This document shows positions 52,705-60,038 of a DNA stretch of 64,000 nucleotides, one piece after another (within the stretch, counting starts at the first letter, position 1; the number at the start of each line of letters is the position of its first letter). The stretch covers positions 6,510,001-6,574,000 of the forward strand of contig NZ_CP187970.1 of assembly GCF_049942825.1 (NCBI RefSeq), in the 5' to 3' direction. This DNA comes from Paenibacillus_G sp049942825. GTDB taxonomy: Bacteria; Bacillota; Bacilli; Paenibacillales; NBRC-103111. A model generated the notes under the pieces. That model did no database searches. It had not been told where the DNA came from and worked only from the letters and a program-made list of their open reading frames with translations. A program made the position numbers and the translations under genes.

Positions 52705-53862
52705 ATGAATCACAAAACACGCGTCGTACTGGGCATGTCCGGCGGCGTCGACTCTTCGGTAGCGGCTCTTCTGTTGAAGGAGCAGGGCTATGATGTCATC
52801 GGGGTGTTCATGAAGAACTGGGACGATACCGATGAATTCGGCCACTGCACCGCCGAAGAGGATGCGGAAGATGTGCGCCGCGTCTGCGACCAGATCGGCA
52901 TCCCCTATTATACGGTAAATTTTGAAAAACCATACATGGACAAGGTATTCGCCTACTTCCTCGACGAATACCGCAAGGGCCGCACGCCGAACCCGGATGT
53001 CATGTGCAACCGCGAGATCAAGTTCGGCGAGTTCCTGAACAAGGCGCTCGAGCTTGGTGCCGACTATATCGCCACAGGCCACTACGCCCGCGTCGAGCAT
53101 ACGGACGGCAAGCACCGCCTCCTTCGCGGCGTTGACGGGAACAAGGATCAGACCTACTTCTTGAACGCGCTGAACCAGTATCAGCTCTCGAAAGCGATGT
53201 TCCCGATCGGCCACCTGCCGAAGCCGGAAGTCCGCGCGATCGCGGAGAAGGCCGGCCTTGCCACCGCGAAGAAGAAGGACAGTACGGGCGTCTGCTTCAT
53301 CGGCGAACGCAACTTCAAGGAATTCCTGAGCGGGTACCTGCCGGCCAAGCCGGGCGACATGCGCACGCTCGAGGGCGAAGTGAAGGGCCGCCACGACGGC
53401 CTGATGTACTACACCCTCGGCCAGCGTTCGGGCCTCGGCATCGGCGGCTCCGGCAGCGGCGAGCCTTGGTTCGTCGCCGGCAAGGATCTCGAGCGCAACA
53501 TCCTCTACGTGGTACAGGGCGAGAAACATCCGGCCCTGTACACGAAAGGACTGCTCGCCACCGATCTCAACTGGATCAGCGGCGAGACTCCGGCGGCGCC
53601 TCTGCGCTGCACGGCGAAGTTCCGGTACCGCCAGCCCGATCAAGGCGTCACGCTGACCTTCGGTCAGGACGGCACCGTAGAGGTAGTCTTCGACCAGCCG
53701 CAGAAGGCGATCACGCCGGGCCAGGCGGTCGTGTTCTACGACGGCGAGGAATGCCTCGGCGGCGCGACGATCGACAAGCTGATCATGCTGGACGAGGCCG
53801 CGGCCACGCCCAAAGCTCCAGCGGCGCCCAAAGCAAAAGCCAAGGCTTCGGCCAAGCGCTGA
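52705..53862 (+). CDS. mnmA: tRNA-specific 2-thiouridylase MnmA
   Basis: 385 residues. PP-loop SGGVDSS (12-18), catalytic Cys101 (DVMCNREIKF) and persulfide Cys197 (STGVCFIGERNF). Makes 2-thiouridine at position 34 of tRNA Lys, Glu and Gln with sulfur from the cysteine desulfurase. ATG 52705 has GAGGT seven bases upstream; an ATG two codons earlier is too close to it. Oddities: a C-terminal Ala/Lys/Pro tail of about 20 residues, and orientation opposite to cymR-iscS, unlike the co-directional B. subtilis order. Confidence 0.95.
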   Translation: MNHKTRVVLGMSGGVDSSVAALLLKEQGYDVIGVFMKNWDDTDEFGHCTAEEDAEDVRRVCDQIGIPYYTVNFEKPYMDKVFAYFLDEYRKGRTPNPDVMCNREIKFGEFLNKALELGADYIATGHYARVEHTDGKHRLLRGVDGNKDQTYFLNALNQYQLSKAMFPIGHLPKPEVRAIAEKAGLATAKKKDSTGVCFIGERNFKEFLSGYLPAKPGDMRTLEGEVKGRHDGLMYYTLGQRSGLGIGGSGSGEPWFVAGKDLERNILYVVQGEKHPALYTKGLLATDLNWISGETPAAPLRCTAKFRYRQPDQGVTLTFGQDGTVEVVFDQPQKAITPGQAVVFYDGEECLGGATIDKLIMLDEAAATPKAPAAPKAKAKASAKR

Positions 53863-53886
53863 CGGCCGGAAGGAACGGCACATGCC

Positions 53887-53930
53887 AAAAGGACAAAGCA
53901 AGCAGCTTCGGCTGCGGGCTTTGTCCTTTT
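53887..53930 (+). terminator. terminator of mnmA
   Basis: AAAAGGACAAAGC pairs with GCTTTGTCCTTTT, enclosing GCAGC-TTCG-GCTGC, followed by T-run; 24 bases after the stop. Confidence 0.9.
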
Positions 53931-53962
53931 TTGCGCGGGCGCGGTTTCGTTTGACCCAGCCT

Positions 53963-55309
53963 CTACCCCCTGCCAGATAACGGCGGCACCCTGCTGTCCC
54001 TGCCGCGGCGCTTCACCAGAATGCGCGAGATGCGCAGGTGGTCCATCTCCTCGATCTGAAACTCCGCTTGGTCGTTCCAGTTCACGGCTTGGTGCTTCTT
54101 CGGGGGCATCTCCACCTGGGAGTAGATCCACCCGCCGATCGTATCAAAATTATCGGACTCGATGTTCAGCCCGAAATAGGAATTCACCTCTTCGATCAGC
54201 AGCCGGCCGTCGATCGAGTGGGTCTCTTCGTCCCTGCGTTCGATCTGGGGGCGCTCTTCGTCGAATTCGTCCTGAATTTCCCCGACAATCTCCTCGATAA
54301 TATCCTCGAAGGTGACAAGCCCTGAAGTGCCGCCGTATTCGTCGATGAGCAGCGCCATCTGGGACTTCATCTTCTGCATGAGCTTCAGCAGCACGCTGAT
54401 CTGCATCGACTCCGGCACCTTCAGAATCGGACGCATGACACTCTGCAGGTCTGGAGCCTCTCCGTCCGTCTTCAGCAGATCCTTGATATGCACGAAACCG
54501 GTCACATGATCTTTATCGGGATCGCATACGGGATACCGGGTATGCATCTCGCTGATGGCTATCCTCTTGTTCTCCTCATAGGTGCGGAACGCATACAGGC
54601 ACACCATCTCCGTGCGCGGAATCATGATCTCCCGGGCATGTGTATCGGCAAAATCAAATATATTATCCATCAGCGTCAGCTCGGCGGCATCGATATGGCC
54701 GCTTCGGGAGCTTTCCTTCATAAGGATGCGGATCTCGTCTTCCGTGTGGGCCAGTGTATGCTGGTCGGTCGGCCGGATGCCGGCCAGGCGCAGCAGCACG
54801 CCGGAGGCGCCGTTCAGGAACCAGATGAAGGGGTACATGAGCTTATAAAAGCCCGTCAGCAGGATCGATGACAGCAGCGTAACCTGCTCGGACTTGCGGA
54901 TTGCATAGGTTTTCGGAAACTGCTCACCCAGTGTAATATGAAACACCGTTATCACCGTGAAGGCAATCACGAACGATATCGTCTGCACAAGCCGCTCCGG
55001 CAGGCCGAGGGGCGCCAGCAGAGGCTCCAGCATTGAGGCAACCACCGGTTCGCCGAGCCAGCCCAGTCCAAGCGATGTGAGCGTAATGCCCAGCTGGCAG
55101 GCCGATAAATAAGCGTCGAGCTTCGCCACCACCCCCTGGGCGAACCGGGCTCTGCGCGAGCCTGTTCCGGCAAGCACCTCGAGCCTCGAGGTTGACACCT
55201 TGACCATCGCAAATTCGGCGGCGACAAAAAAACCGTTCAAGAGCACCAGAAGAAGCACCAGACTTACGTCAATCACCAGTGTCCACGGATCGCTACTCAC
55301 CCATACCAC
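53963..55309 (-). CDS. CNNM/HlyC-CorC family membrane protein
   Basis: 448 residues. N-terminal DUF21 (CNNM) with four membrane segments (LVLLLVLLNGFFVAAEFAMVKV; LGITLTSLGLGWLGEPVVA), two CBS domains (MIPRTEMVCLYAFRTYEENKR; IHIKDLLKTDGEAPDLQSVMRPI-type, with LLIDEYGGTSGLVTFEDIIEEIVGEI), and a C-terminal CorC_HlyC domain. Members are linked to magnesium or other divalent cation efflux. Convergent with mnmA. A GTG two codons in (55303) is an alternative start. Confidence 0.88.
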   Translation of the reverse strand: MVWVSSDPWTLVIDVSLVLLLVLLNGFFVAAEFAMVKVSTSRLEVLAGTGSRRARFAQGVVAKLDAYLSACQLGITLTSLGLGWLGEPVVASMLEPLLAPLGLPERLVQTISFVIAFTVITVFHITLGEQFPKTYAIRKSEQVTLLSSILLTGFYKLMYPFIWFLNGASGVLLRLAGIRPTDQHTLAHTEDEIRILMKESSRSGHIDAAELTLMDNIFDFADTHAREIMIPRTEMVCLYAFRTYEENKRIAISEMHTRYPVCDPDKDHVTGFVHIKDLLKTDGEAPDLQSVMRPILKVPESMQISVLLKLMQKMKSQMALLIDEYGGTSGLVTFEDIIEEIVGEIQDEFDEERPQIERRDEETHSIDGRLLIEEVNSYFGLNIESDNFDTIGGWIYSQVEMPPKKHQAVNWNDQAEFQIEEMDHLRISRILVKRRGRDSRVPPLSGRG

Positions 55310-55490
55310 CCATCCGCCCGGACGGGGCGGACAGGCGCACCTCCCCCCGGCTTAACGAGATTTTAACGCTGCGGCCGCGCCAGCTGAGGACTATTCCTGC
55401 GGCAGTCTTAATACAATATAAGCGCGAACCTTGTTCCAATATGCCTATTTTCGCACAATTGGGACAGGTACGGCCCGGACACCCGCAAAT

Positions 55491-55525
55491 GAAACACCCC
55501 AAAGCCGACGTTTATGGCCTTGGGG
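55491..55525 (-). terminator. terminator of the arabinofuranosidase gene
   Basis: On the minus strand CCCCAAGGCC pairs with GGCTTTGGGG (one mismatch), followed by TGTTTC. Confidence 0.65.
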
Positions 55526-55545
55526 CGTTCTTGGTTTATGTGGAA

Positions 55546-57060
55546 TTAAGCCTGCTTGGCGAGGCGGATCACGTTCCAGGACGCTCTGCCGAGCCGCGCG
55601 AACAAGCGTCCGCCATCCAGCTTGGCGGTGCCGCCGCTGTGCGGCTTCACTTTTTCTTCCTGCAGGGAATTGCCCGCCTTCAGATCGTCATGCTCCAGCA
55701 CGATGTGCTCCACTACACGGTAGCCTTCAAACTGGCGCAGATCGCACTCGAGCTCCAGCGCATCGGAGAGGTCCCGGTTGACGGCGAAGACGGTAAGCGT
55801 CCCTTCTTCTTCGTTGTACGTGACGGCAGACTCGAGGTGAGGCACGTCCGTGAAGTCCTTGCTGTCGTACTTGGACGAGCGGATGACTGGCTTCAGCGAC
55901 ACGCCGCGGCCGTAGACGGAAGCGTGCATGTACGGGTAGAAGATGGTCTGCTTCCAGGAGCCGCCGCCTGTCTCGGTCATGATCGGAGCGATGACATTCA
56001 CAAGCTGCGCCAGACACGCGATCTTCACGCGGTCGGCATGTTTCAGCATCGAGATCAGCATGCACCCGACGAGCAGCGCATCCTCGAAGTTATAGTGGTC
56101 CTCAAGCTGCGGAGGAGCGATCGTCCACGGCTCCAGCTTCTTGTCGGACTCATGGGAGTGATACCATACGTTCCACTCGTCGAAGGACAGGTTGATCGTC
56201 TTCTTGCTGCGGTGCTTCGCCTTGATGTAGTCGGCGATCGCCACGACGGATTCGATGAACGCGTCCATATCGAGCGAGCGGGCCAGATAGTTGCCCGGAT
56301 CATTCTCCTTGTTGCCGTAGTAGGTGTGGAGAGAAATGAAGTCCACGTGCTCGTAGGACAGATCCAGCACCGTAGCTTCCCATTCCGCGAAGGTCGGCAT
56401 ACCGCGGTTCGAGCTTCCGCAGGCGACAAGCTCCAGCGAAGAGTCGTACATCTTCATCATGCGTCCCGTTTCCGCTGCGATCCGGCCGTACTCCGCCGCT
56501 GTCTTGCTGCCCATCTGCCAAGGGCCGTCCATCTCGTTGCCGAGACACCAGGTCTTGATGTTGTGCGGGGTCTTGTAGCCGTGCGAGATGCGCAGGTCAC
56601 TGAAATACGAGCCGCCCGGATGGTTGCAGTATTCGAGCAGCTGGCGCGCTTCTTCGGGACCGCGGGTGCCGAGGTTCACGGCCATATTGATCTCCGTACC
56701 GGCCTTGCGGCACCAGTCTGCGAACTCGTTCGTGCCGATCCAGTTCGGCTCGACGGTCTTCCACGCGAGATCCAGACGGCGCGGGCGCTGGTCGACCGGA
56801 CCTACGCCGTCCTCCCAGTTGTATCCGGATACAAAGTTACCACCCGGATAGCGCACGATGGGAACCTGCAGCTCCCGCACCAGGTCCAGCACGTCCTGAC
56901 GGAAGCCCTGCTCGTCAGCCGTCGCATGCTCCTTCTCGTAGATGCCGCCATAAACGGCACGTCCCAGATGCTCAATGAAGGATCCGTAGATCCGCTTGTC
57001 GATCTCGCTGATGACGAATTCTTTATCCACTACCATTGTCGCTTTTTTCTGATCGGCCAT
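55546..57060 (-). CDS. abfA: GH51 alpha-L-arabinofuranosidase
   Basis: 504 residues, full length. Releases terminal L-arabinose from arabinan or arabinoxylan oligosaccharides. TIM barrel plus C-terminal jelly roll; acid/base Glu176 in WCLGNEMDGPWQ and nucleophile Glu295 in LSFDEWNVWY, within one residue of the Geobacillus numbering. IYGSFIEHLGRAVYGGIYE is the GH51 start. No signal peptide, so cytoplasmic. GGGAGGG precedes the ATG. Monocistronic with a well-formed promoter and an operator-like palindrome; no transporter or other arabinose gene is adjacent. Confidence 0.95.
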   Translation of the reverse strand: MADQKKATMVVDKEFVISEIDKRIYGSFIEHLGRAVYGGIYEKEHATADEQGFRQDVLDLVRELQVPIVRYPGGNFVSGYNWEDGVGPVDQRPRRLDLAWKTVEPNWIGTNEFADWCRKAGTEINMAVNLGTRGPEEARQLLEYCNHPGGSYFSDLRISHGYKTPHNIKTWCLGNEMDGPWQMGSKTAAEYGRIAAETGRMMKMYDSSLELVACGSSNRGMPTFAEWEATVLDLSYEHVDFISLHTYYGNKENDPGNYLARSLDMDAFIESVVAIADYIKAKHRSKKTINLSFDEWNVWYHSHESDKKLEPWTIAPPQLEDHYNFEDALLVGCMLISMLKHADRVKIACLAQLVNVIAPIMTETGGGSWKQTIFYPYMHASVYGRGVSLKPVIRSSKYDSKDFTDVPHLESAVTYNEEEGTLTVFAVNRDLSDALELECDLRQFEGYRVVEHIVLEHDDLKAGNSLQEEKVKPHSGGTAKLDGGRLFARLGRASWNVIRLAKQA

Positions 57061-57089
57061 GATGGTTGTGTCCCTCCCGAGGAAAAGTG

Positions 57090-57142
57090 ATTAATATATT
57101 TATTAATGAATTAATATTATTATTTATCTCAGATGGTGTCAA
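57090..57142 (-). promoter_or_regulatory. abfA promoter with palindromic operator
   Basis: On the minus strand TTGACA (57137-57142), 17 bases, TAATAT (57114-57119). Just after it, over the expected start point, ATTAATATATTTATTAAT (57090-57107) is a perfect 7-4-7 palindrome, well placed for a repressor. Confidence 0.55.
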
Positions 57143-57555
57143 TGATAAATTTCATATAAATATAAACTTCTTTAGATTTCTCTCTAGTGAACCCGGAATC
57201 CTTCTTTTTAGCCTCATAAAACCGACGCACGGCTTGCTCTATGGATCACATTACCCGCCCCTGTCGCGGAAATGCTGCCTGGTCACCTAGCGGCACGGGC
57301 GACTGCTTCGAAGGGATAGCGTTTGGCTTATTGAGGGAAACAGGTGCGCCTTGATGGTCAGGCTGCGGTTGGGAGAGCCCTTCCGTCAAGTGGTTGGCTG
57401 TTAGAGCGCAAATCTACCGGTACGCTGCGACGACGCATGGTCATGCTGGCCGCCCTGTCAGCACTGTGCCAAAAACTACTGATGTGCCATCGGATGGTTT
57501 GAGACACGCTGCTTCTCCTTCCGGGACCGGTCCTTCCAACTTTCTTCAGCCGAAA

Positions 57556-57588
57556 AGAAAAAAACCATCCGAATAGGTACGGACGGTT
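57556..57588 (-). terminator. orphan terminator-like hairpin
   Basis: On the minus strand AACCGTCCG pairs with CGGATGGTT (one mismatch), followed by seven T. No minus-strand gene ends here: the next feature upstream is the plus-strand element. Confidence 0.5.
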
Positions 57589-57716
57589 TGGGATATTGGT
57601 GTATTCACTTCATTCATAGGGATCCCTTAGGCTTCAAGCGGATCTGATTCTTGTGGATCTTTCGGTTATTCGTACCGGCATTCTCTTGGATGGAGTCCGG
57701 CGGGCAGTGCCTCTTT

Positions 57717-57773
57717 AAGAATAGAGGAACTAGGATGCCTTATCCACCTATTTCCCATCATTTCCCGCAGAAT
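57717..57773. repeat. dispersed intergenic repeat, copy B, left half
   Basis: AAGAATAGAGGAACTAGGATGCC and CCTATTTCCCATCATTTCCCG match the first modules of copy A (19391 onward) in order; the match ends at GCAGAAT, where the mobile element begins. Its continuation is at 59517. Confidence 0.8.
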
Positions 57774-57780
57774 AGTTATA

Positions 57781-57794
57781 ATGAACGAAACCGA
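57781..57794. repeat. left subterminal inverted repeat of the IS1111-type element
   Basis: ATGAACGAAACCGA, seven bases inside the left end; pairs with 59500-59513 with one mismatch. Confidence 0.8.
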
Positions 57795-57895
57795 CTACCT
57801 CTTTGCATCACGTAGGTTGAAGTTGGAAATGACTTGGAGTGAATACACCAATCAAATCCAAAACAGAGCTACAAACAAAAAGGAGTCGGTTAGTA

Positions 57896-59017
57896 ATGAG
57901 TATGTCCACAAAGTATGTAGGGTTAGACGTATCCAAGGAAAAAATTGCCGTTGCCATAGCCACGGAAAATCGAGATGAGCCCGTGCGGTTCTGGGGGACG
58001 ATTCCCCATACCAAGGAGGCCGTGCGAAAGTTAGTCAAGCAGCTTGCAAAGGACGATGAGATCAAACTCGACGTTTGCTATGAGGCCGGGCCTACAGGGT
58101 TTCAGCTGTATCGTTGGTTCCTTGAACTCTTTGTCAATTGCAGCGTCGTTGCGCCCAAAGCATTGGATGGCAACAAGCGCATTAAAACCGACAAAAGGGA
58201 TGCCATACGTTTAGCGCAGCTCTACAGGGCCAGAGAGTTAACCGAAATCTACGTACCTACGCCCGAGGACGAAGCGCTGCGGGATTTGGTTCGGGCCCGG
58301 GAGGATGCGGTTCAGGATATGAATCGGCACAAGCAGCGGCTAACGAAGTTCCTGCTTCGGCACCAGCTTCATCCACCGGGCGGCACGAAGGTATGGACAT
58401 CGGCCTACGAGAACTGGCTGGATACCTTGCGCTTTACGGATGCGTGCGAGGATATCGTCTTTCAAGAATACCGCAACACCATCAGGGAGGCCGCAAACCG
58501 GATTGGGCGATACGAAAAGGAAATGGAACGGCAGGCTTCGGCAGGGTGCCAGGCTACCATGATTCAGGCGCTGCAAGGACTTCATGGTATTGCTTTAGTT
58601 ACGGCCACTACTCTTGCGGCCGAACTCGGAGATCTCGCAGGAAGATTTGCTTTTGCGCCGCAGCTTATGAGTTATTCCGGATTGGTACCTTCGGAAAGTT
58701 CAAGCGGAGGCAGCCGCCGGCAAGGGCGAATCACGAAAGTCGGAAATGCGCATATCCGACGGGTACTGGTCGAAGCCGCCTGGACCTATCGGAGCAAACC
58801 CGCTGTAAGAAGAGCCCTGCGAGAGAGGCAAAAGGAGCTAAGCTCGGAGATTATTGAGATCTCTTGGAAGGCGCATAAAAGACTGCATCATAAATTTAAT
58901 AGGTTAAGCTTCAGGGGAAAGAACAAAGGAACCATCGTTACCGCCGTGGCCAGGGAGCTCTTGGGATTTATCTGGGCTATAGCCAAGGAAGTCCAGAAGC
59001 AAAGGGCGGCAGCATAA
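57896..59017 (+). CDS. IS110-family transposase (DEDD recombinase)
   Basis: 373 residues. The N-terminal RuvC-like DEDD domain shows VGLDVSKE (Asp), CYEAGPTG (Glu) and KTDKRDA (two Asp). The C-terminal transposase_20 domain carries LQGLHGIALVTATTLAAELGD and SYSGLVPSESSSGG, with the catalytic Ser region. A helical coiled segment links them. Complete, no frameshift, so likely active. ATG 57896 has AAAGGAG ten bases upstream; an ATG two codons later is possible. It starts 122 bases from the element's left end and leaves about 500 bases on its 3' side. Confidence 0.95.
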   Translation: MSMSTKYVGLDVSKEKIAVAIATENRDEPVRFWGTIPHTKEAVRKLVKQLAKDDEIKLDVCYEAGPTGFQLYRWFLELFVNCSVVAPKALDGNKRIKTDKRDAIRLAQLYRARELTEIYVPTPEDEALRDLVRAREDAVQDMNRHKQRLTKFLLRHQLHPPGGTKVWTSAYENWLDTLRFTDACEDIVFQEYRNTIREAANRIGRYEKEMERQASAGCQATMIQALQGLHGIALVTATTLAAELGDLAGRFAFAPQLMSYSGLVPSESSSGGSRRQGRITKVGNAHIRRVLVEAAWTYRSKPAVRRALRERQKELSSEIIEISWKAHKRLHHKFNRLSFRGKNKGTIVTAVARELLGFIWAIAKEVQKQRAAA

Positions 59018-59499
59018 TCGCTTGTGCTTGTAATAGAAGTTTGAAAATACGAAGAAGGAGGTGGTAAGAGAACGGATTTGAGGAAGATGCGTTACATTCT
59101 TTGGCTCGGGGGCAAAGTACAAAGCTAGGCAGAGAGAAATCCGCGTAGTTCCGCTGCACAAAGCAAGGGAACAGGAGCTTTATGTGCGTTGATAGTTAGC
59201 AGGAAACTCTCTGGTCGTATGTAATCACATGTGAGAACCCACGAATATCAGGTTGCCAGCCGGCGCAAAGAACCATTTTGCCCTCGTGCCAAGGAATGTA
59301 GACATGTCCCGCTGTTCTCAGGAAAAAGACTATGCAGGGAGCACGCCCCCTGCACCCCGTTACTCGCCGTAAGGCAGGGTCTGACTTGATAGTCAGACCC
59401 GTAAACAAGTATGGGAGGAAAGAAGCCGCCTGTCAAAAAGAACACCTTGACAGGCTTAGTTTGGAGTACAAAAAAACAGGGATACGTGCTGGGAGTTGC
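59018..59499 (+). ncRNA. candidate bridge RNA (seekRNA) region of the IS1111-type element
   Basis: Non-coding segment between the transposase stop and the right inverted repeat, where IS1111-type elements are known to encode their guide RNA. AGTTCCGCT at 59147-59155 is the exact complement of AGCGGAACT, the right half of the insertion site starting at the AG core. ATATCAG at 59245-59251 equals the element's right end running into AG (59512-59518). Both matches stop at the core. Matches for the other two guides were not found by eye, and exact RNA ends are unknown. Confidence 0.55.
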
Positions 59500-59513
59500 T
59501 CGGTTACGTTCAT
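59500..59513. repeat. right subterminal inverted repeat of the IS1111-type element
   Basis: TCGGTTACGTTCAT, three bases inside the right end; reverse complement matches the left repeat at 13 of 14 positions. Confidence 0.8.
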
Positions 59514-59516
59514 ATC

Positions 59517-59655
59517 AGCGGAACTCAGATGCTTTATCGGCCTCTTTTTCACTGCCAGGCCTCCAAACGGCAGCCAATAGCGAACCTCAGTTCCTCTATT
59601 AAGAAAACGGCACTCGCAGAATCAAACATAACGAATCCCAGTTCCGCTATTGTCG
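59517..59655. repeat. dispersed intergenic repeat, copy B, right half
   Basis: AGCGGAACTCAGATGC, then ATAGCGAACCTCAGTTCC and AACGAATCCCAGTTCCGC, in the same order and similar spacing as copy A at 19450-19588. Confidence 0.8.
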
Positions 59656-60038
59656 CGACTTCTTCACACATAGGCAAATCAGCAGGTCTTCGAGTTCTAA
59701 ACGGCCTCCTTCACTTGGAGTACCCTGAGCATCCACGTTCGTATCCGGTTCGGCAGCACCCTTGCATCAAGCGTTCCTACTCCCCCATCCTGTAGACCCG
59801 TTCAGGAGAGCAGCACCGCATCAAAATGCAGCTGAATCGACCTTCAAGTGCTTGCCGTCGCCCATATGACAGCTGCCTCACAGAGCGAACCCCCGCTCGC
59901 AAAGCTGCCCAAACGCAGATAATTCCACACAGCGAAAAAGGCAAAGGGGCTCCCTGCCGCCTCCGCAACAGCCCCGCTCCTCACCGTGCAGCCGCCCCCC
60001 CCCCCCCCCCGCGCACTGATCTCCACATCGGCCAGCCC
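59656..60038. other. intergenic remainder between the repeat and rarA
   Basis: No gene or terminator recognised. Ends with the C16 homopolymer, 28 bases past the rarA stop. Confidence 0.4.
59995..60010. repeat. homopolymer of 16 C
   Basis: An uninterrupted run of 16 C on the plus strand, that is G16 in the 3' untranslated region of rarA. By far the longest homopolymer noticed here. Confidence 0.9.

Larger units (their letters stand above)
57061..57773. other. 713-bp gap upstream of abfA up to the mobile element
   Basis: Holds the abfA promoter and palindrome, a minus-strand terminator-like hairpin (57556-57588) with no gene to serve, and the left half of the interrupted repeat (57717-57773). 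The middle (57150-57550) shows nothing I can support; the orphan terminator suggests a lost gene. Confidence 0.5.
57774..59516 (+). mobile_element. IS110-family insertion sequence, IS1111 type, about 1.74 kb
   Basis: Boundaries come from the repeat it splits: the left half ends ...GCAGAAT and the right half resumes AGCGGAACTCAG, as in uninterrupted copy A. Subterminal inverted repeats ATGAACGAAACCGA (57781-57794) and, reversed at the right end, ATGAACGTAACCGA (59500-59513) match at 13 of 14 positions. They leave 7 bases outside on the left and 3 on the right, the spacing I recall for IS1111 elements. AG is found at both junctions (57774-57775 and 59517-59518), consistent with a core dinucleotide and no longer target duplication. 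It carries one transposase gene and a long 3' non-coding segment. Confidence 0.85.

Noticed and set aside
52564..53901. 445-codon minus-strand frame over mnmA
   Set aside because: Shadow of mnmA, whose motifs and start are clear on the plus strand.
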